Source: an uncultured Anaerosolibacter sp. (GTDB taxonomy: Bacteria; Bacillota_A; Clostridia; Peptostreptococcales; Thermotaleaceae). Taken from it: a stretch of 49,651 nt of DNA. The position numbers were made by a program, and so were the translations under genes. This document shows positions 40,578-49,651 of the stretch, piece by piece. Position 1 is the stretch's first letter. The number at the start of each line of letters is the position of its first letter. The stretch is taken from contig CALECF010000043.1 of assembly GCA_937948705.1 (NCBI GenBank), positions 1-49,651 of the forward strand, written 5' to 3'. A model generated the notes under the pieces. That model saw nothing but the letters and a program-made list of their open reading frames with translations. It did not search any database and had not been told where the DNA came from.

Positions 40578-41876
40578 ATGACAAAAAATGAGCAGATTTT
40601 ATCCTATATAAAAGGCCTGACCATAGGCGGTAAAATATCCGTAAGACAGGTTGCCCAAGACATGGATGTCAGCGAAGGTACAGCCTATAAGGCCATTAAA
40701 GATGCAGAGATGGAAGGGATTGTCAGTACAATTCCAAGGGTAGGAACGATACGGGTAGAAAAAGTAGAGGACAAGCGAATACAGCAGCTGACCTTCGCAG
40801 AGATCATTCATATTGTAGAAGGTCATGTAATCGGCGGTCATGAGGGAATATATAAAACCATCCGAAAGTTCGTAATTGGTGCTATGGCATTGGAAGAAAT
40901 TGCAAGGTATATATCTGAGGGGGACCTACTCATTGTGGGCAATAGGGATGATGTGCATCGTCTTGCATTGGATAAGGGTTGTGCTATCTTGATTACGGGA
41001 GGATTTTCCTGTAAGGAAGAAATAAAGCGAATGGCCAATGAAAAAAAGTTGCCCATCATTTCTACCAGCTATGATACCTTTACAATCACCTCTATTATAA
41101 ACCGTGATATCCAGGAAAAATTAATTCGTAAGCAAATACTCTTAGCAGAGGGGATTATGCCTAAACGATTGCATTACCTAGAAAACACCTATAAAGTACG
41201 GGATATGAAACGAGTGATGAAGCAGACGGGACATAGTCGGTTTCCCGTGGTGGATAAAAATATGCAAGTGATTGGTGTCGTTACACCAAGGGATATTGCA
41301 GGGGTTGATGATGACGTATGGGTGAGCAGCCATATGACAGAAAACCCCATCACCATTGATCGATCAACCTCAGTTGCTTATGTATCCCATGTAATGATCT
41401 GGGAGGGTATCGAAATGATTCCCGTTGTTGATGGGAAGAAATTGGTGGGTGTCGTAACACGGCAAGATGTTATTCGAGGTTTACAATATATAAGAAGTCA
41501 ACCTCACCTTGGAGAGTCCTTTGAGGATATATTGTTAAATCACTGCAAAATGGAAGAGACGGAAAAAGGTGTGAAGATGACTGGGGAGATCACACCTATG
41601 ATGCTCAACGACCTAGGGATTGCCAGTGCTGGTGTTCTGGTTATGCTCATGTCTACGGCGGGGTATCTGGCCATAAAAAAGCATAAGCACTTGGACTCTG
41701 TATTAGACAGCTTTATGATTTACTTTATCAAGCCCTTGCAGATGGAGAGCAAAATAGAGATTCAAGCGGAAATTATCAATATGGGAAGAAAGTTTTATAA
41801 AGTGGATATCTCCGTGTTCCACGAAAAGGAAATTGTGTCTAAGGCAATGATGTCGGCTAAATTGCTGAAAAAATAA
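40578..41876 (+). CDS. YtoI-like HTH-DRTGG-CBS-HotDog protein
   Basis: 432-residue multidomain sensor. An N-terminal winged HTH-like region (ISVRQVAQDMDVSEGTAYKA, about 20-39) is followed by a DRTGG domain (about 75-185, ILITGGFSC). Two CBS repeats (HSRFPVVDKNMQVIGVVTPRD and IPVVDGKKLVGVVTRQD) and a HotDog thioesterase-like domain (about 310-432) follow. The same architecture occurs in B. subtilis YtoI, also near dnaE. It probably binds an adenine nucleotide and acts as a regulator; its target is unknown. dnaE starts 23 nt downstream. Confidence 0.88.
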   Translation: MTKNEQILSYIKGLTIGGKISVRQVAQDMDVSEGTAYKAIKDAEMEGIVSTIPRVGTIRVEKVEDKRIQQLTFAEIIHIVEGHVIGGHEGIYKTIRKFVIGAMALEEIARYISEGDLLIVGNRDDVHRLALDKGCAILITGGFSCKEEIKRMANEKKLPIISTSYDTFTITSIINRDIQEKLIRKQILLAEGIMPKRLHYLENTYKVRDMKRVMKQTGHSRFPVVDKNMQVIGVVTPRDIAGVDDDVWVSSHMTENPITIDRSTSVAYVSHVMIWEGIEMIPVVDGKKLVGVVTRQDVIRGLQYIRSQPHLGESFEDILLNHCKMEETEKGVKMTGEITPMMLNDLGIASAGVLVMLMSTAGYLAIKKHKHLDSVLDSFMIYFIKPLQMESKIEIQAEIINMGRKFYKVDISVFHEKEIVSKAMMSAKLLKK

Positions 41877-41899
41877 CCTAAGGGAGAAAGGAGACGCCT

Positions 41900-44800
41900 A
41901 TGAAGGATTTTGTTCATCTCCACGTTCATTCGGAGTATAGCTTATTAGATGGGTTTGCAAGGATTTCCCAATTGATAAAGCTGGTAAAGGATCAGGGCAT
42001 GAAAGCAGTGGCCATTACGGATCATGGGTCTATGTTCGGGGTTATTGATTTTTATAAACAGGCAAAAAAGCATGGCATTAAGCCAATCATCGGCTGTGAG
42101 GTGTATACATCGGCCAGAACGATGTATGACAAGGATCCAGTAAAGGATAAGAGCCAGGGCCACTTAGTTCTCTTGGCAAAGGACATGACCGGGTATAAAA
42201 ACATCATGAAGTTGGTTTCCATGGCCTATATTGATGGTTTTTATTATAAACCTAGAATCGATTTATCTCTATTGGAGAAGCACAGCCAAGGTATTATTGC
42301 CCTTAGCGCGTGTTTGGCTGGGCGCGTTCAACGGGAATTAATGAATGATAATTATGAGGGTGCCAAAAAGGAAGCCCTTAGACTGGACGGCATATTCGGG
42401 AAAGATAATTTCTATCTAGAGCTTCAAGACCATGGTATCGAGGAGCAACAAAAGGTAAACCAAGGGTTAATAAGATTAAGTAAAGAGACCAATATTCCTT
42501 TGGCAGCCACCAATGATGTGCATTATCTTAGAAAAGAAGACGCCCATGTCCATGATATCCTACTATGTATTCAGACAGGAAAGACCGTAGAGGATCAGGG
42601 ACGTTTGAAATTTCCTTCAGAAGAATTCTATGTAAAGTCACCTGAAGAAATGGCTCAGCTTTTTCCCTATGCACCTGAGGCTTTAGAAAATACAGTGAAA
42701 ATTGCTGAATTATGTAATGTTGAATTTGACTTTAATCAGATTCACCTTCCGAAATATGATGTGCCGAATGGCTATGATGAGAAGACGTATTTAAGGGAAC
42801 TTTGTTATAAAGGACTGGCAGAAAGATACGGTAATTACGGGCAGGAACTGGTAGACAGATTGAGCTATGAACTAAACACCATTGAAAATATGGGCTATGT
42901 GGAGTATTTTCTGATTGTTTGGGACTTTATACGCTATGCAAAGGAACAGGATATTATGGTAGGGCCTGGTCGCGGCTCTGCAGCAGGGAGTATTGTGGCC
43001 TATACACTAGGTATTACGGATATTGATCCTATAAAATATAATCTGATCTTTGAAAGGTTTTTGAATCCAGAAAGAATCAGCATGCCTGATATAGATATTG
43101 ATTTCTGCTTTGAAAGAAGACAGGAGGTCATAGATTATGTCATACGAAAATATGGGCAAGAAAAGGTTGCACAAATCATCACCTTTGGAACCATGGCAGC
43201 TCGAGCTGCTATTCGAGATGTGGGAAGAGCATTAAATTTACCTTATGCTAGGGTAGATCATGTTGCCAAGCAGATCCCCTTTCAGCTGGGGGTAACCATA
43301 GACAAAGCGTTGGAGTTAAGTAAGAGCCTGAAGGACTTGTATGATGGTGACGAGGAAGCTAAGTATCTCATCGATGCAGCGAGGTCCGTGGAAGGAATGC
43401 CTCGACATGCTTCTACCCATGCAGCGGGCGTGGTAATTTCTAAGGAGGCCGTAGATGAGTATGTTCCTCTATATATGCACGACAATGGGATCACAACCCA
43501 GTTCACCATGGGTACCCTAGAAGAGTTAGGGCTATTAAAAATGGACTTTCTAGGATTACGGAATCTCACGGTCATACGAGATGCCTTGGATCTAATAGAG
43601 AGGAATTATGGTACCAACATCAATTTTTCTAAAATGAACTACGATGATAAAAAAGTTTATGAAATGATCAGCCGTGGCGATACCCTAGGCGTTTTCCAAT
43701 TGGAGAGCTCTGGCATGCGTCAGTTTATGAAGGACTTAAAACCCGATTGTTTTGAAGATATTATTGCCGGTATTTCCCTTTATAGACCAGGACCTATGGA
43801 TTCTATTCCGAAATACATTACCTATAAAAACAATCCTTCTACAGTGAAATACCTTCATCCAAAGCTCGAGCCTATCTTAAATGTTACCTATGGCTGCTTG
43901 GTTTACCAAGAACAGGTAATGCAACTGGTAAGAGATTTAGGCGGTTATTCCTATGGACGTAGTGACTTGGTTCGCCGTGCCATGAGTAAGAAAAAGATGG
44001 ATGTGATGGAAGAAGAGCGACAGTATTTCATTTATGGAAAAGAAGATGGGGAAGGAAATATAGAAAATCCAGGGTGTATCAGGAATGGTGTACCTGAAGA
44101 TGTTGGAAATCAGATCTTCGATGACATGATTGATTTTGCCAAATATGCCTTTAACAAATCCCATGCGGCAGCCTATGCTGTTCTAGGATACCAAACTGCC
44201 TATTTGAAGTGCTACTACCCTGTAGAATTTATGGCAGCATTGATTACCAGCGTCATGGGCAATGCCTCTAAAGTAGCACAATATATTCAGGATTGTAAAA
44301 AACTAGGTATTGAGATATTACCTCCCAGTGTCAACGAAAGCGTCGGAAAGTTCACCGTGGAGAATGGAAAAATACGGTTTGGTTTGATGGCTGTTAAAAA
44401 TGTAGGTTTATCGGTGATTGAAGCTATTGCTGCAGCGAGAAGTCAAAAAGGAAAGTTTGTCAGCTTTATGGATTTTTGCGATAAGGTAGATACGAAGGAA
44501 ATGAACAAACGAGCTATTGAAAGCCTTATCAAATCTGGTGCCTTCGATCATATGGGCGCAAATCGTGCCCAGCTCATGGCCATTTATGAAAAGGTTCTTG
44601 ATGGGATTCAGCAAGATCGAAAGCGGAATATTGATGGGCAGGTATCCCTCTTCAATGCCTTTGAAGAAATGATGCCCCAAACCATGGGGGAAGAGATTCT
44701 TCCCAAGGTGGCAGAATTCCAATCAAAAATTCTCTTGACCATGGAAAAAGAGATGCTGGGGTTATATATCAGTGGTCATCCATTGGCAGAATTTGTAGAG

Positions 44801-45409
44801 GAAATAAAACAGATTTCTACAGTAAGCACCGGAGATCTATTGGAGTTAAAGGATGATTTCGAAAACAGTGATCTTGAAGACGGATCCTTTGTCCGTATTG
44901 CTGGGTTAATCGTCCATCGTCAAAATAAGGTAACAAAAAACAATAATATGATGGCGTTTTTAAATCTAGAGGATTTGTTTGGTTCCGTGGAGGTACTCGT
45001 GTTTCCAAATGTTTATGAGAAATATGTGAGCTTTCTTGCAGAGGATAGCGCCGTGGTGATCGATGGTAGAATCAACATGAAGGAAGATGAGGAACCTAAA
45101 ATTATTGCAGAAAAAATACAGCCTCTTGTGAAAAAGAACAAGGTGGAAGGATCTACGGATATAGTAAAAGCCGGGGGTCAGAAGCTTTGTTTGAAAATAA
45201 GCAAGGAGAAGGGGATGCAACTTCTGGATCAGATCAAGCCGACCTTAAGCAAGTGGAAGGGAGATGTGCCTGTGTATCTGTATGTGGAGGGAGCGGACTC
45301 GAAGATTGTGAAAATGAAGGCGGAGAAAAACCTCTGGGTAGCGCTGAATCCAGGCTTGTTGGAGGAACTAACACAAATTATGGGTAGTGATTGTATCAAA
45401 GTAAGTTAA
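41900..45409 (+). CDS. dnaE: DNA polymerase III alpha subunit DnaE
   Basis: 1169-residue replicative-type polymerase. An N-terminal PHP domain (HLHVHSEYSLLDG, AITDHGSMFG, ATNDVHYL) is followed by the palm with GPGRGSAAGS and MPDIDIDF, where the catalytic aspartates lie. Next come the fingers, tandem helix-hairpin-helix region and a C-terminal OB fold (FVRIAGLIVHRQNKVTKNN). PHP metal residues appear intact. Firmicutes usually also have PolC, which is not here. The ATG follows GAAAGGAGACGCCT. Confidence 0.97.
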   Translation: MKDFVHLHVHSEYSLLDGFARISQLIKLVKDQGMKAVAITDHGSMFGVIDFYKQAKKHGIKPIIGCEVYTSARTMYDKDPVKDKSQGHLVLLAKDMTGYKNIMKLVSMAYIDGFYYKPRIDLSLLEKHSQGIIALSACLAGRVQRELMNDNYEGAKKEALRLDGIFGKDNFYLELQDHGIEEQQKVNQGLIRLSKETNIPLAATNDVHYLRKEDAHVHDILLCIQTGKTVEDQGRLKFPSEEFYVKSPEEMAQLFPYAPEALENTVKIAELCNVEFDFNQIHLPKYDVPNGYDEKTYLRELCYKGLAERYGNYGQELVDRLSYELNTIENMGYVEYFLIVWDFIRYAKEQDIMVGPGRGSAAGSIVAYTLGITDIDPIKYNLIFERFLNPERISMPDIDIDFCFERRQEVIDYVIRKYGQEKVAQIITFGTMAARAAIRDVGRALNLPYARVDHVAKQIPFQLGVTIDKALELSKSLKDLYDGDEEAKYLIDAARSVEGMPRHASTHAAGVVISKEAVDEYVPLYMHDNGITTQFTMGTLEELGLLKMDFLGLRNLTVIRDALDLIERNYGTNINFSKMNYDDKKVYEMISRGDTLGVFQLESSGMRQFMKDLKPDCFEDIIAGISLYRPGPMDSIPKYITYKNNPSTVKYLHPKLEPILNVTYGCLVYQEQVMQLVRDLGGYSYGRSDLVRRAMSKKKMDVMEEERQYFIYGKEDGEGNIENPGCIRNGVPEDVGNQIFDDMIDFAKYAFNKSHAAAYAVLGYQTAYLKCYYPVEFMAALITSVMGNASKVAQYIQDCKKLGIEILPPSVNESVGKFTVENGKIRFGLMAVKNVGLSVIEAIAAARSQKGKFVSFMDFCDKVDTKEMNKRAIESLIKSGAFDHMGANRAQLMAIYEKVLDGIQQDRKRNIDGQVSLFNAFEEMMPQTMGEEILPKVAEFQSKILLTMEKEMLGLYISGHPLAEFVEEIKQISTVSTGDLLELKDDFENSDLEDGSFVRIAGLIVHRQNKVTKNNNMMAFLNLEDLFGSVEVLVFPNVYEKYVSFLAEDSAVVIDGRINMKEDEEPKIIAEKIQPLVKKNKVEGSTDIVKAGGQKLCLKISKEKGMQLLDQIKPTLSKWKGDVPVYLYVEGADSKIVKMKAEKNLWVALNPGLLEELTQIMGSDCIKVS

Positions 45410-45431
45410 TTCTATAGAGGAATCGGGGAAA

Positions 45432-45460
45432 AACAGAGTATGTCTATACTCTGTTTTTTT
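45432..45460 (+). terminator. Terminator of dnaE
   Basis: ACAGAGTAT, loop GTCT, ATACTCTGT and a T7 run. Confidence 0.93.
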
Positions 45461-45615
45461 GATGTTAAACTTCTATTTAAATGTGGCACAGGACAAAGGT
45501 CAAGAAAATATACTAATAACGGTAAATATATTTCAGATTGGGAAAGGTGACCATTCTAGAATACCCCTAAACATGGAATATAGCCTGGGCTACAGAAAGA
45601 GGGAGGTATCACAAT

Positions 45616-47274
45616 ATGGAAGAGAGAATTCATATTATGATTGACGGTAAAGAAAATATCCAAATACAAAAAGGGATGACGCTTCTAGAACTGAGCAATA
45701 CATACAAACATCAATATGGAACGCCCATTGTGGCAGCCAAAGTGAACAATGATTTAAAAGAATTGAGCTATGTGCTGAATGAAGAGGCAAGTATTGAATT
45801 TATAGACTTAACAAAAACCGATGGCATACGGATCTATCAAAGAAGCCTGGTGTTTGTGTTCATTCGGGCATCCATGGAAATATTGCCAGACTGTAAGGTC
45901 AGTATTGAACATTCTCTTAGCAGAGGCTTATATTGCGAGATTCAATATAAGCGGCCTATTTATGAGTCAGACGTTTTAAAGATCGAAGGGCGGATGAAGG
46001 AGATCGTCGAACGGGATGAGCCGATTACAAAACATAACGCCACCATTGAAGAGGCAAAGGCAATTTTTTCAGAATGGCATCTTGACCCTAAAATCAAGCT
46101 CCTTGATTACAAGATCATACCTGATATTAATGTCTACACTTGTGGGTGGCTAAAAAATTATTTTTATGGATATATGGTACCAAGCACGGGCTGCCTGAAG
46201 CTATTTAAATTAAAGTATTACATGCCAGGTATTATTTTGATTCACCCAGAAAAATCAGATCCCAATCATCTGCCTGAATATCATGAGCAGCGGAAGATGG
46301 CCGCTATATTCAAAGAATCCGCAAATTGGGTAAAGATCATGAATGTGGAGTATGTGGCCAGCTTGAATCACTTGATTGAGCATCAAAAACATGGAGAAAT
46401 CATCCGGGTAGCCGAAGCCCTTCATGAAAAGAAAATAGCCCATATAGCAGATTTGATTACCCAGAAGAAGAAAAGGATTGTGCTCATTGCTGGGCCATCT
46501 TCCTCAGGAAAAACTACTTTTGCTCAGAAACTCATCGTCCAATTGAAGGTCAATGGCTTAAACCCGGTATCCCTATCAACAGACGATTATTTTGTGAACC
46601 GGGAGCTCACGCCAAAGGATGAAAAAGGTGAGTTTAATTTTGAAGCATTAGAAGCCGTAGACGTGGATTTGTTCAATGAGCATCTTGCGAAACTCATCCT
46701 CGGTGAATCAGTGGAGATACCAACCTTCAATTTTCAGGAGGGCATCCGTGAATATAAGGGGAATCATTTAAAGGTAAAGGATGATCAGCCCATCATCATT
46801 GAAGGAATTCACGGGCTTAATGAGCGCTTGACCGAGGATATCCCCCATGATAAGAAGTTTAAGATATATATTAGTGCATTGACGCAATTAAATATTGATG
46901 ATCATAACCGAATTAATACCACAGATACACGATTGATTAGAAGAATTATAAGGGATAACAAATATAGGGGCCGATCAGCACTGGCTACACTAAAACTATG
47001 GGAATCAGTTCGTAGAGGAGAAGAAAAGTATATATTTCCTTATCAAGAGGATGCTGACATTATGTTCAATTCATCCTTAATCTATGAATTGGCAGTGCTT
47101 AAGAAGCATATTGAACCCCTTTTATTGGAAATTGGTATGGAGGAAAAAGAATATGCTGAAGCCAAGCGACTTCTTAAATTCTTAAGTTATTTTTTATCTA
47201 TTGAAGATGATGGTCTTATTCCACAGAATTCACTCATTCGGGAGTTTATCGGTGGAAGCTGGTTTTATGAATAA
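45616..47274 (+). CDS. TGS-domain uridine kinase-like fusion protein
   Basis: 552-residue nucleoside kinase-like protein. It begins with a TGS-like domain (about 5-65, with KGMTLLELS) and a region resembling the second additional domain of threonyl-tRNA synthetase. The C-terminal half is a uridine/phosphoribulokinase-type kinase: Walker A AGPSSSGKTT, STDDYFVNRE, and EGIHGLNERL. The combination is a known clostridial family annotated as uridine kinase; its true substrate has not been shown to my knowledge. The ATG follows GGGAGGTATCACAAT. It is monocistronic between two terminators. Confidence 0.88.
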   Translation: MEERIHIMIDGKENIQIQKGMTLLELSNTYKHQYGTPIVAAKVNNDLKELSYVLNEEASIEFIDLTKTDGIRIYQRSLVFVFIRASMEILPDCKVSIEHSLSRGLYCEIQYKRPIYESDVLKIEGRMKEIVERDEPITKHNATIEEAKAIFSEWHLDPKIKLLDYKIIPDINVYTCGWLKNYFYGYMVPSTGCLKLFKLKYYMPGIILIHPEKSDPNHLPEYHEQRKMAAIFKESANWVKIMNVEYVASLNHLIEHQKHGEIIRVAEALHEKKIAHIADLITQKKKRIVLIAGPSSSGKTTFAQKLIVQLKVNGLNPVSLSTDDYFVNRELTPKDEKGEFNFEALEAVDVDLFNEHLAKLILGESVEIPTFNFQEGIREYKGNHLKVKDDQPIIIEGIHGLNERLTEDIPHDKKFKIYISALTQLNIDDHNRINTTDTRLIRRIIRDNKYRGRSALATLKLWESVRRGEEKYIFPYQEDADIMFNSSLIYELAVLKKHIEPLLLEIGMEEKEYAEAKRLLKFLSYFLSIEDDGLIPQNSLIREFIGGSWFYE

Positions 47275-47291
47275 TATCCCTGATATGATAT

Positions 47292-47325
47292 AGATAAAAG
47301 CAACGGACATCCGTTGCTTTTATCT
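47292..47325. terminator. Palindromic terminator after the kinase gene
   Basis: AGATAAAAGCAACGGA, loop CA and a perfect 16-base complement. The U-rich part lies within the 3' arm (CTTTTATCT), so it can work in both directions. Confidence 0.75.
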
Positions 47326-47550
47326 ATATGAATGACATGAGTTTGTAACTTTCATGGAGATGTATTCTGATGAAGAAAAATAATAATGGGAAGAATATAT
47401 AAAAAGTAACACCTTTCTTCATACTGGTGATATAATCTATACATAGGAAAGGACATAATTTTACAGAATATATAGTACTGATATTGAAATTTGCTTAGTT
47501 TTAGATTAAAATATAAACAAAATTACTACTCCAAAAAGGAGGGCCTATGG

Positions 47551-47739
47551 ATGTGGACAGTTGTATATATGGCACATAGTCAAGAAGATGCTGATAAGAT
47601 TAGGACTATCTTAAGCGAAGAAGGATTTTTAGTAAAGATTAGGCCGATTGGAAAAGAAGAAAATCGAGTATATGAAGTACTCGTTCCCAATGGGGAAGTA
47701 GAGGAAGTACACGAGGTTTTAATCGACCTAGGCGTGTAA
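47551..47739 (+). CDS. Small conserved clostridial protein upstream of pfkA
   Basis: 62-residue protein with a ferredoxin-like or ACT-like pattern (MWTVVYMAHSQEDADKIRTI ... GFLVKIRPIG ... YEVLVPNGEVEEVHEVLIDL). Homologues occupy this position between dnaE and pfkA in many Clostridia and are sometimes annotated as glutamate decarboxylase, which the size rules out. It resembles DUF2007-type signalling proteins. The ATG at 47551 follows AAGGAGGGCCTATGG. The function is unknown; the place suggests a link to glycolysis. Confidence 0.8.
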   Translation: MWTVVYMAHSQEDADKIRTILSEEGFLVKIRPIGKEENRVYEVLVPNGEVEEVHEVLIDLGV

Positions 47740-47751
47740 GAAGTACTTATT

Positions 47752-47788
47752 ATAAGGGAAAGACCTTTCCAAAGGGGCTTTCCCTTAT
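47752..47788 (+). terminator. Long hairpin between the small protein gene and pfkA
   Basis: ATAAGGGAAAG-a-CCTTT, loop CC, AAAGG-gg-CTTTCCCTTAT is nearly perfect but lacks a U-run. It may be a weak terminator or an mRNA-stabilising or processing hairpin in front of pfkA. Confidence 0.55.
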
Positions 47789-47844
47789 GAAATGTTTAGA
47801 AATATGCGAATACATAGTAAAATGAAAGGGGACGCTGGGGAGAT

Positions 47845-48807
47845 ATGCGAAAAATTGGAGTATTAACGAGTGGTGGTGACTCGCCAGGAATGAATGCTGC
47901 CATAAGAGCAGTGGTGAGATCTGCTATTTATCATGATATGAAAGTGGTAGGGATCAAAATGGGCTATGAGGGACTTATCAATGGTGACATTGAAGATATG
48001 AACCTATCCTCTGTGGCAGATATCATCCATCGTGGTGGTACCATGTTAAGAACAGCAAGAAGTGATGAGTTTAGAACAGAAAAGGGATTTAATAAAGCCC
48101 TAAGTGTCATCAAGATTTTCGGGTTAGATGGAATTGTGGTTATTGGGGGAGATGGATCCTTTAAGGGAGCTGAGAAGCTGAGCCAAGCTGGCGTAAAGAC
48201 CATTTGTTTGCCAGGTACTATAGACAATGATTTGGCTTACACCGACTATACCATTGGTTTCGATACTGCAGTCAATACCGTGGTCAATGCTATTAGTAAC
48301 ATCAGAGATACATCTACCTCCCATGGAAGAGCTAACATTGTGGAAGTCATGGGAAGACATTGTGGAGATATCGCTCTTTATGCAGGATTAGCAGGTGGCG
48401 CAGAGAGTATTATTGTGCCTGAAGAACCCTTTTCCATGGACGAGATCTGTAAAAGACTCATACAAGGAAGAAACAGAGGAAAACTACATAGTATTATCAT
48501 TCTAGCCGAAGGTGTGTTGAGCGATGCCAATGAACTTGCAAAGGCTATTATGGAGAAAACGGGTACGGATACAAGACTTACGATCCTCGGTCATATTCAA
48601 AGAGGTGGAAGTCCAACGGCTTTTGACCGAAACTTAGCGAGCCGTATGGGTGGTAGAGCCGTACAGCTGATGATGGAGAACAAAACCAGCCGTGTAGTTG
48701 GCATCAAAGGCAATGCAATTATTGATCTTGATATTTCTGAAGCACTTTTAATAAAGAAAGAAATCAACAAAGAGATGTATGAGTTGGCAAAAGTATTATC
48801 GATCTAG
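47845..48807 (+). CDS. pfkA: ATP-dependent 6-phosphofructokinase
   Basis: 320-residue bacterial PfkA of glycolysis. The ATP site is [15 protein letters not shown], with GGDGSFKGA (glycine after GGD, which marks ATP rather than pyrophosphate use). The catalytic run is PGTIDNDL, with the base aspartate near residue 127, and fructose-6-phosphate contacts include EVMGRHCG and [14 protein letters not shown]. Length is exact for the family. pyk follows 19 nt after the stop, forming the usual pfkA-pyk operon. Confidence 0.97.
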   Translation: MRKIGVLTSGGDSPGMNAAIRAVVRSAIYHDMKVVGIKMGYEGLINGDIEDMNLSSVADIIHRGGTMLRTARSDEFRTEKGFNKALSVIKIFGLDGIVVIGGDGSFKGAEKLSQAGVKTICLPGTIDNDLAYTDYTIGFDTAVNTVVNAISNIRDTSTSHGRANIVEVMGRHCGDIALYAGLAGGAESIIVPEEPFSMDEICKRLIQGRNRGKLHSIIILAEGVLSDANELAKAIMEKTGTDTRLTILGHIQRGGSPTAFDRNLASRMGGRAVQLMMENKTSRVVGIKGNAIIDLDISEALLIKKEINKEMYELAKVLSI

Positions 48808-48826
48808 AAATTAAGGAGGGACAAGG

Positions 48827-49651
48827 ATGAGAAAAACAAAAATTGTATGTACCATAGGACCAGCAAGTGAGAAAAAGCAAGTATTGGAAAAAATTATTCT
48901 TCAAGGAATGAATGTGGCTCGTTTGAATTTTTCCCATGGAAACCATGAGGAACACTTAAAGCGCATCGACGTAGTGAAGGAAGTCAGCGGAGAGTTAGGG
49001 TTACCTGTAGCCATTTTATTGGATACCAAGGGGCCAGAAATCAGAACAGGAAACTTTAAAGATGGAGAAGCTTTCTTAGAAGAAGGAAAGGAGTATACCC
49101 TGACCACAAGAGACATTCTTGGTGATGAAAACATCTGTACAATTTCCTACAAGGAACTTCCCCAAGATGTAAAAAAAGGAGATAGCATCCTGATTGATGA
49201 TGGTTTAATCGGTCTTGAGGTTCTAGAAGTCATTGGAAATACAGATATCAAATGCTCAATAAAAAATTCGGGTACGGTAAAGAACCACAAGGGCGTAAAT
49301 GTCCCGGGGGTAAAAATCAATTTACCAGCAATTACCCAAAAGGATACAGATGATATTGTATTTGGTATCGAAAATGGCATTGACTTTATCGCGGCATCCT
49401 TCGTGAGGAAAGCTGCCGATGTTTTAGAAATCAGAAGAATTTTAGAATACCATAATGCTGGAGATATCCAGATCATTTCTAAAATTGAAAACCAAGAGGG
49501 TGTAGACAATATCGATGAAATTATTGAAATATCCGATGGTATCATGGTTGCCAGAGGAGACCTCGGTGTTGAAATCCCAACGGAGCAGGTACCATTGGTA
49601 CAAAAGATGATTATTAAGAAATGTAATATCGTGGGTAAGCCAGTGATTACG
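48827..49651 (+). CDS. pyk: Pyruvate kinase, 5' part (cut by the window edge)
   Basis: The first 275 residues of pyruvate kinase. Visible motifs are [37 protein letters not shown] with potassium and phosphate contacts, LIDDGLI, and the active-site helix [16 protein letters not shown] followed by [12 protein letters not shown]. The B domain between about 70 and 170 is normal. The C-terminal regulatory domain lies beyond the window. The ATG follows AAGGAGGGACAAGG. Confidence 0.96.
   Translation, partial: MRKTKIVCTIGPASEKKQVLEKIILQGMNVARLNFSHGNHEEHLKRIDVVKEVSGELGLPVAILLDTKGPEIRTGNFKDGEAFLEEGKEYTLTTRDILGDENICTISYKELPQDVKKGDSILIDDGLIGLEVLEVIGNTDIKCSIKNSGTVKNHKGVNVPGVKINLPAITQKDTDDIVFGIENGIDFIAASFVRKAADVLEIRRILEYHNAGDIQIISKIENQEGVDNIDEIIEISDGIMVARGDLGVEIPTEQVPLVQKMIIKKCNIVGKPVIT

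Noticed and set aside
45459..45644. 61-codon frame before the uridine-kinase-like gene
   Set aside because: It overlaps the real start, lies after a terminator and has no ribosome site.

Overview
The window looks like a chromosomal segment of a low-GC, strictly anaerobic, spore-former-type Firmicute (class Clostridia, with an Alkaliphilus-like gene set). The evidence is strong GGAGG ribosome sites, TTG/GTG starts, a clostridial murB-PHP-rapZ-yvcK...whiA-HPr block, a clostridial dnaE-pfkA-pyk block, a multimeric [FeFe] hydrogenase with its own maturases, and a tungsten-type aldehyde:ferredoxin oxidoreductase. No rRNA, tRNA, IS element, prophage or CRISPR array was seen.

Region 1 (1-15.0 kb) is a molybdopterin/tungstopterin and aldehyde module. 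On the minus strand are mogA (cut by the window edge), a MoeB/ThiF-type adenylyltransferase, MoaD, aldehyde ferredoxin oxidoreductase (aor), a sigma-54 enhancer-binding regulator and an iron alcohol dehydrogenase. A FocA-type formate/nitrite channel lies divergent to the regulator. aor has a textbook -24/-12 promoter, and three 17-bp palindromic sites lie 60-115 bp upstream of it, inside the 3' end of the regulator gene. On the plus strand are mobA, a Moco/W-cofactor riboswitch with an intrinsic terminator, moeA, a second moeA fused to a periplasmic-binding-like domain, moaA, moaC and a MOSC protein. moaE is not in the window. Three spacers in this region carry heptad GTTAGNN/NNCTAAC inverted repeats.

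Region 2 (15.0-27.2 kb) starts with a minus-strand SulP transporter. The NAD-linked, probably electron-bifurcating [FeFe] hydrogenase operon follows (NuoE-like, small 2Fe-2S protein, NuoF-like, HydA). A convergent minus-strand pair encodes a cytochrome b5-like lipoprotein and a tiny four-helix membrane protein with a di-haem histidine pattern. Then comes the maturation operon: a TM1266-like regulator, hydG, hydE with an N-terminal DUF3343-like extension, and hydF. Its leader holds a strong promoter, a four-codon ORF and a terminator. Both hydrogenase promoters carry Rex-like sites.

Region 3 (27.2-39.4 kb) begins with a 240-nt fold-back element, then malQ and an orphan solute-binding protein. 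The conserved block murB, PHP phosphoesterase, rapZ, yvcK, whiA and HPr follows. It is interrupted between yvcK and whiA by a possible Rad52/ERF-like protein, a secreted GH26 hydrolase, a Nudix protein and a 55-aa DUF1540 protein.

Region 4 (39.4 kb to the end) holds an HD-GYP phosphodiesterase, a YtoI-like DRTGG/CBS/HotDog protein, dnaE, a TGS-uridine-kinase fusion, a 62-aa conserved protein, pfkA and the start of pyk.

Read together, the accessory half describes an anaerobe that moves electrons among aldehydes, alcohols, ferredoxin, NAD(H) and H2. It makes the pterin cofactor under riboswitch control and switches the aldehyde oxidoreductase with a dedicated sigma-54 activator. The other half is ordinary housekeeping.
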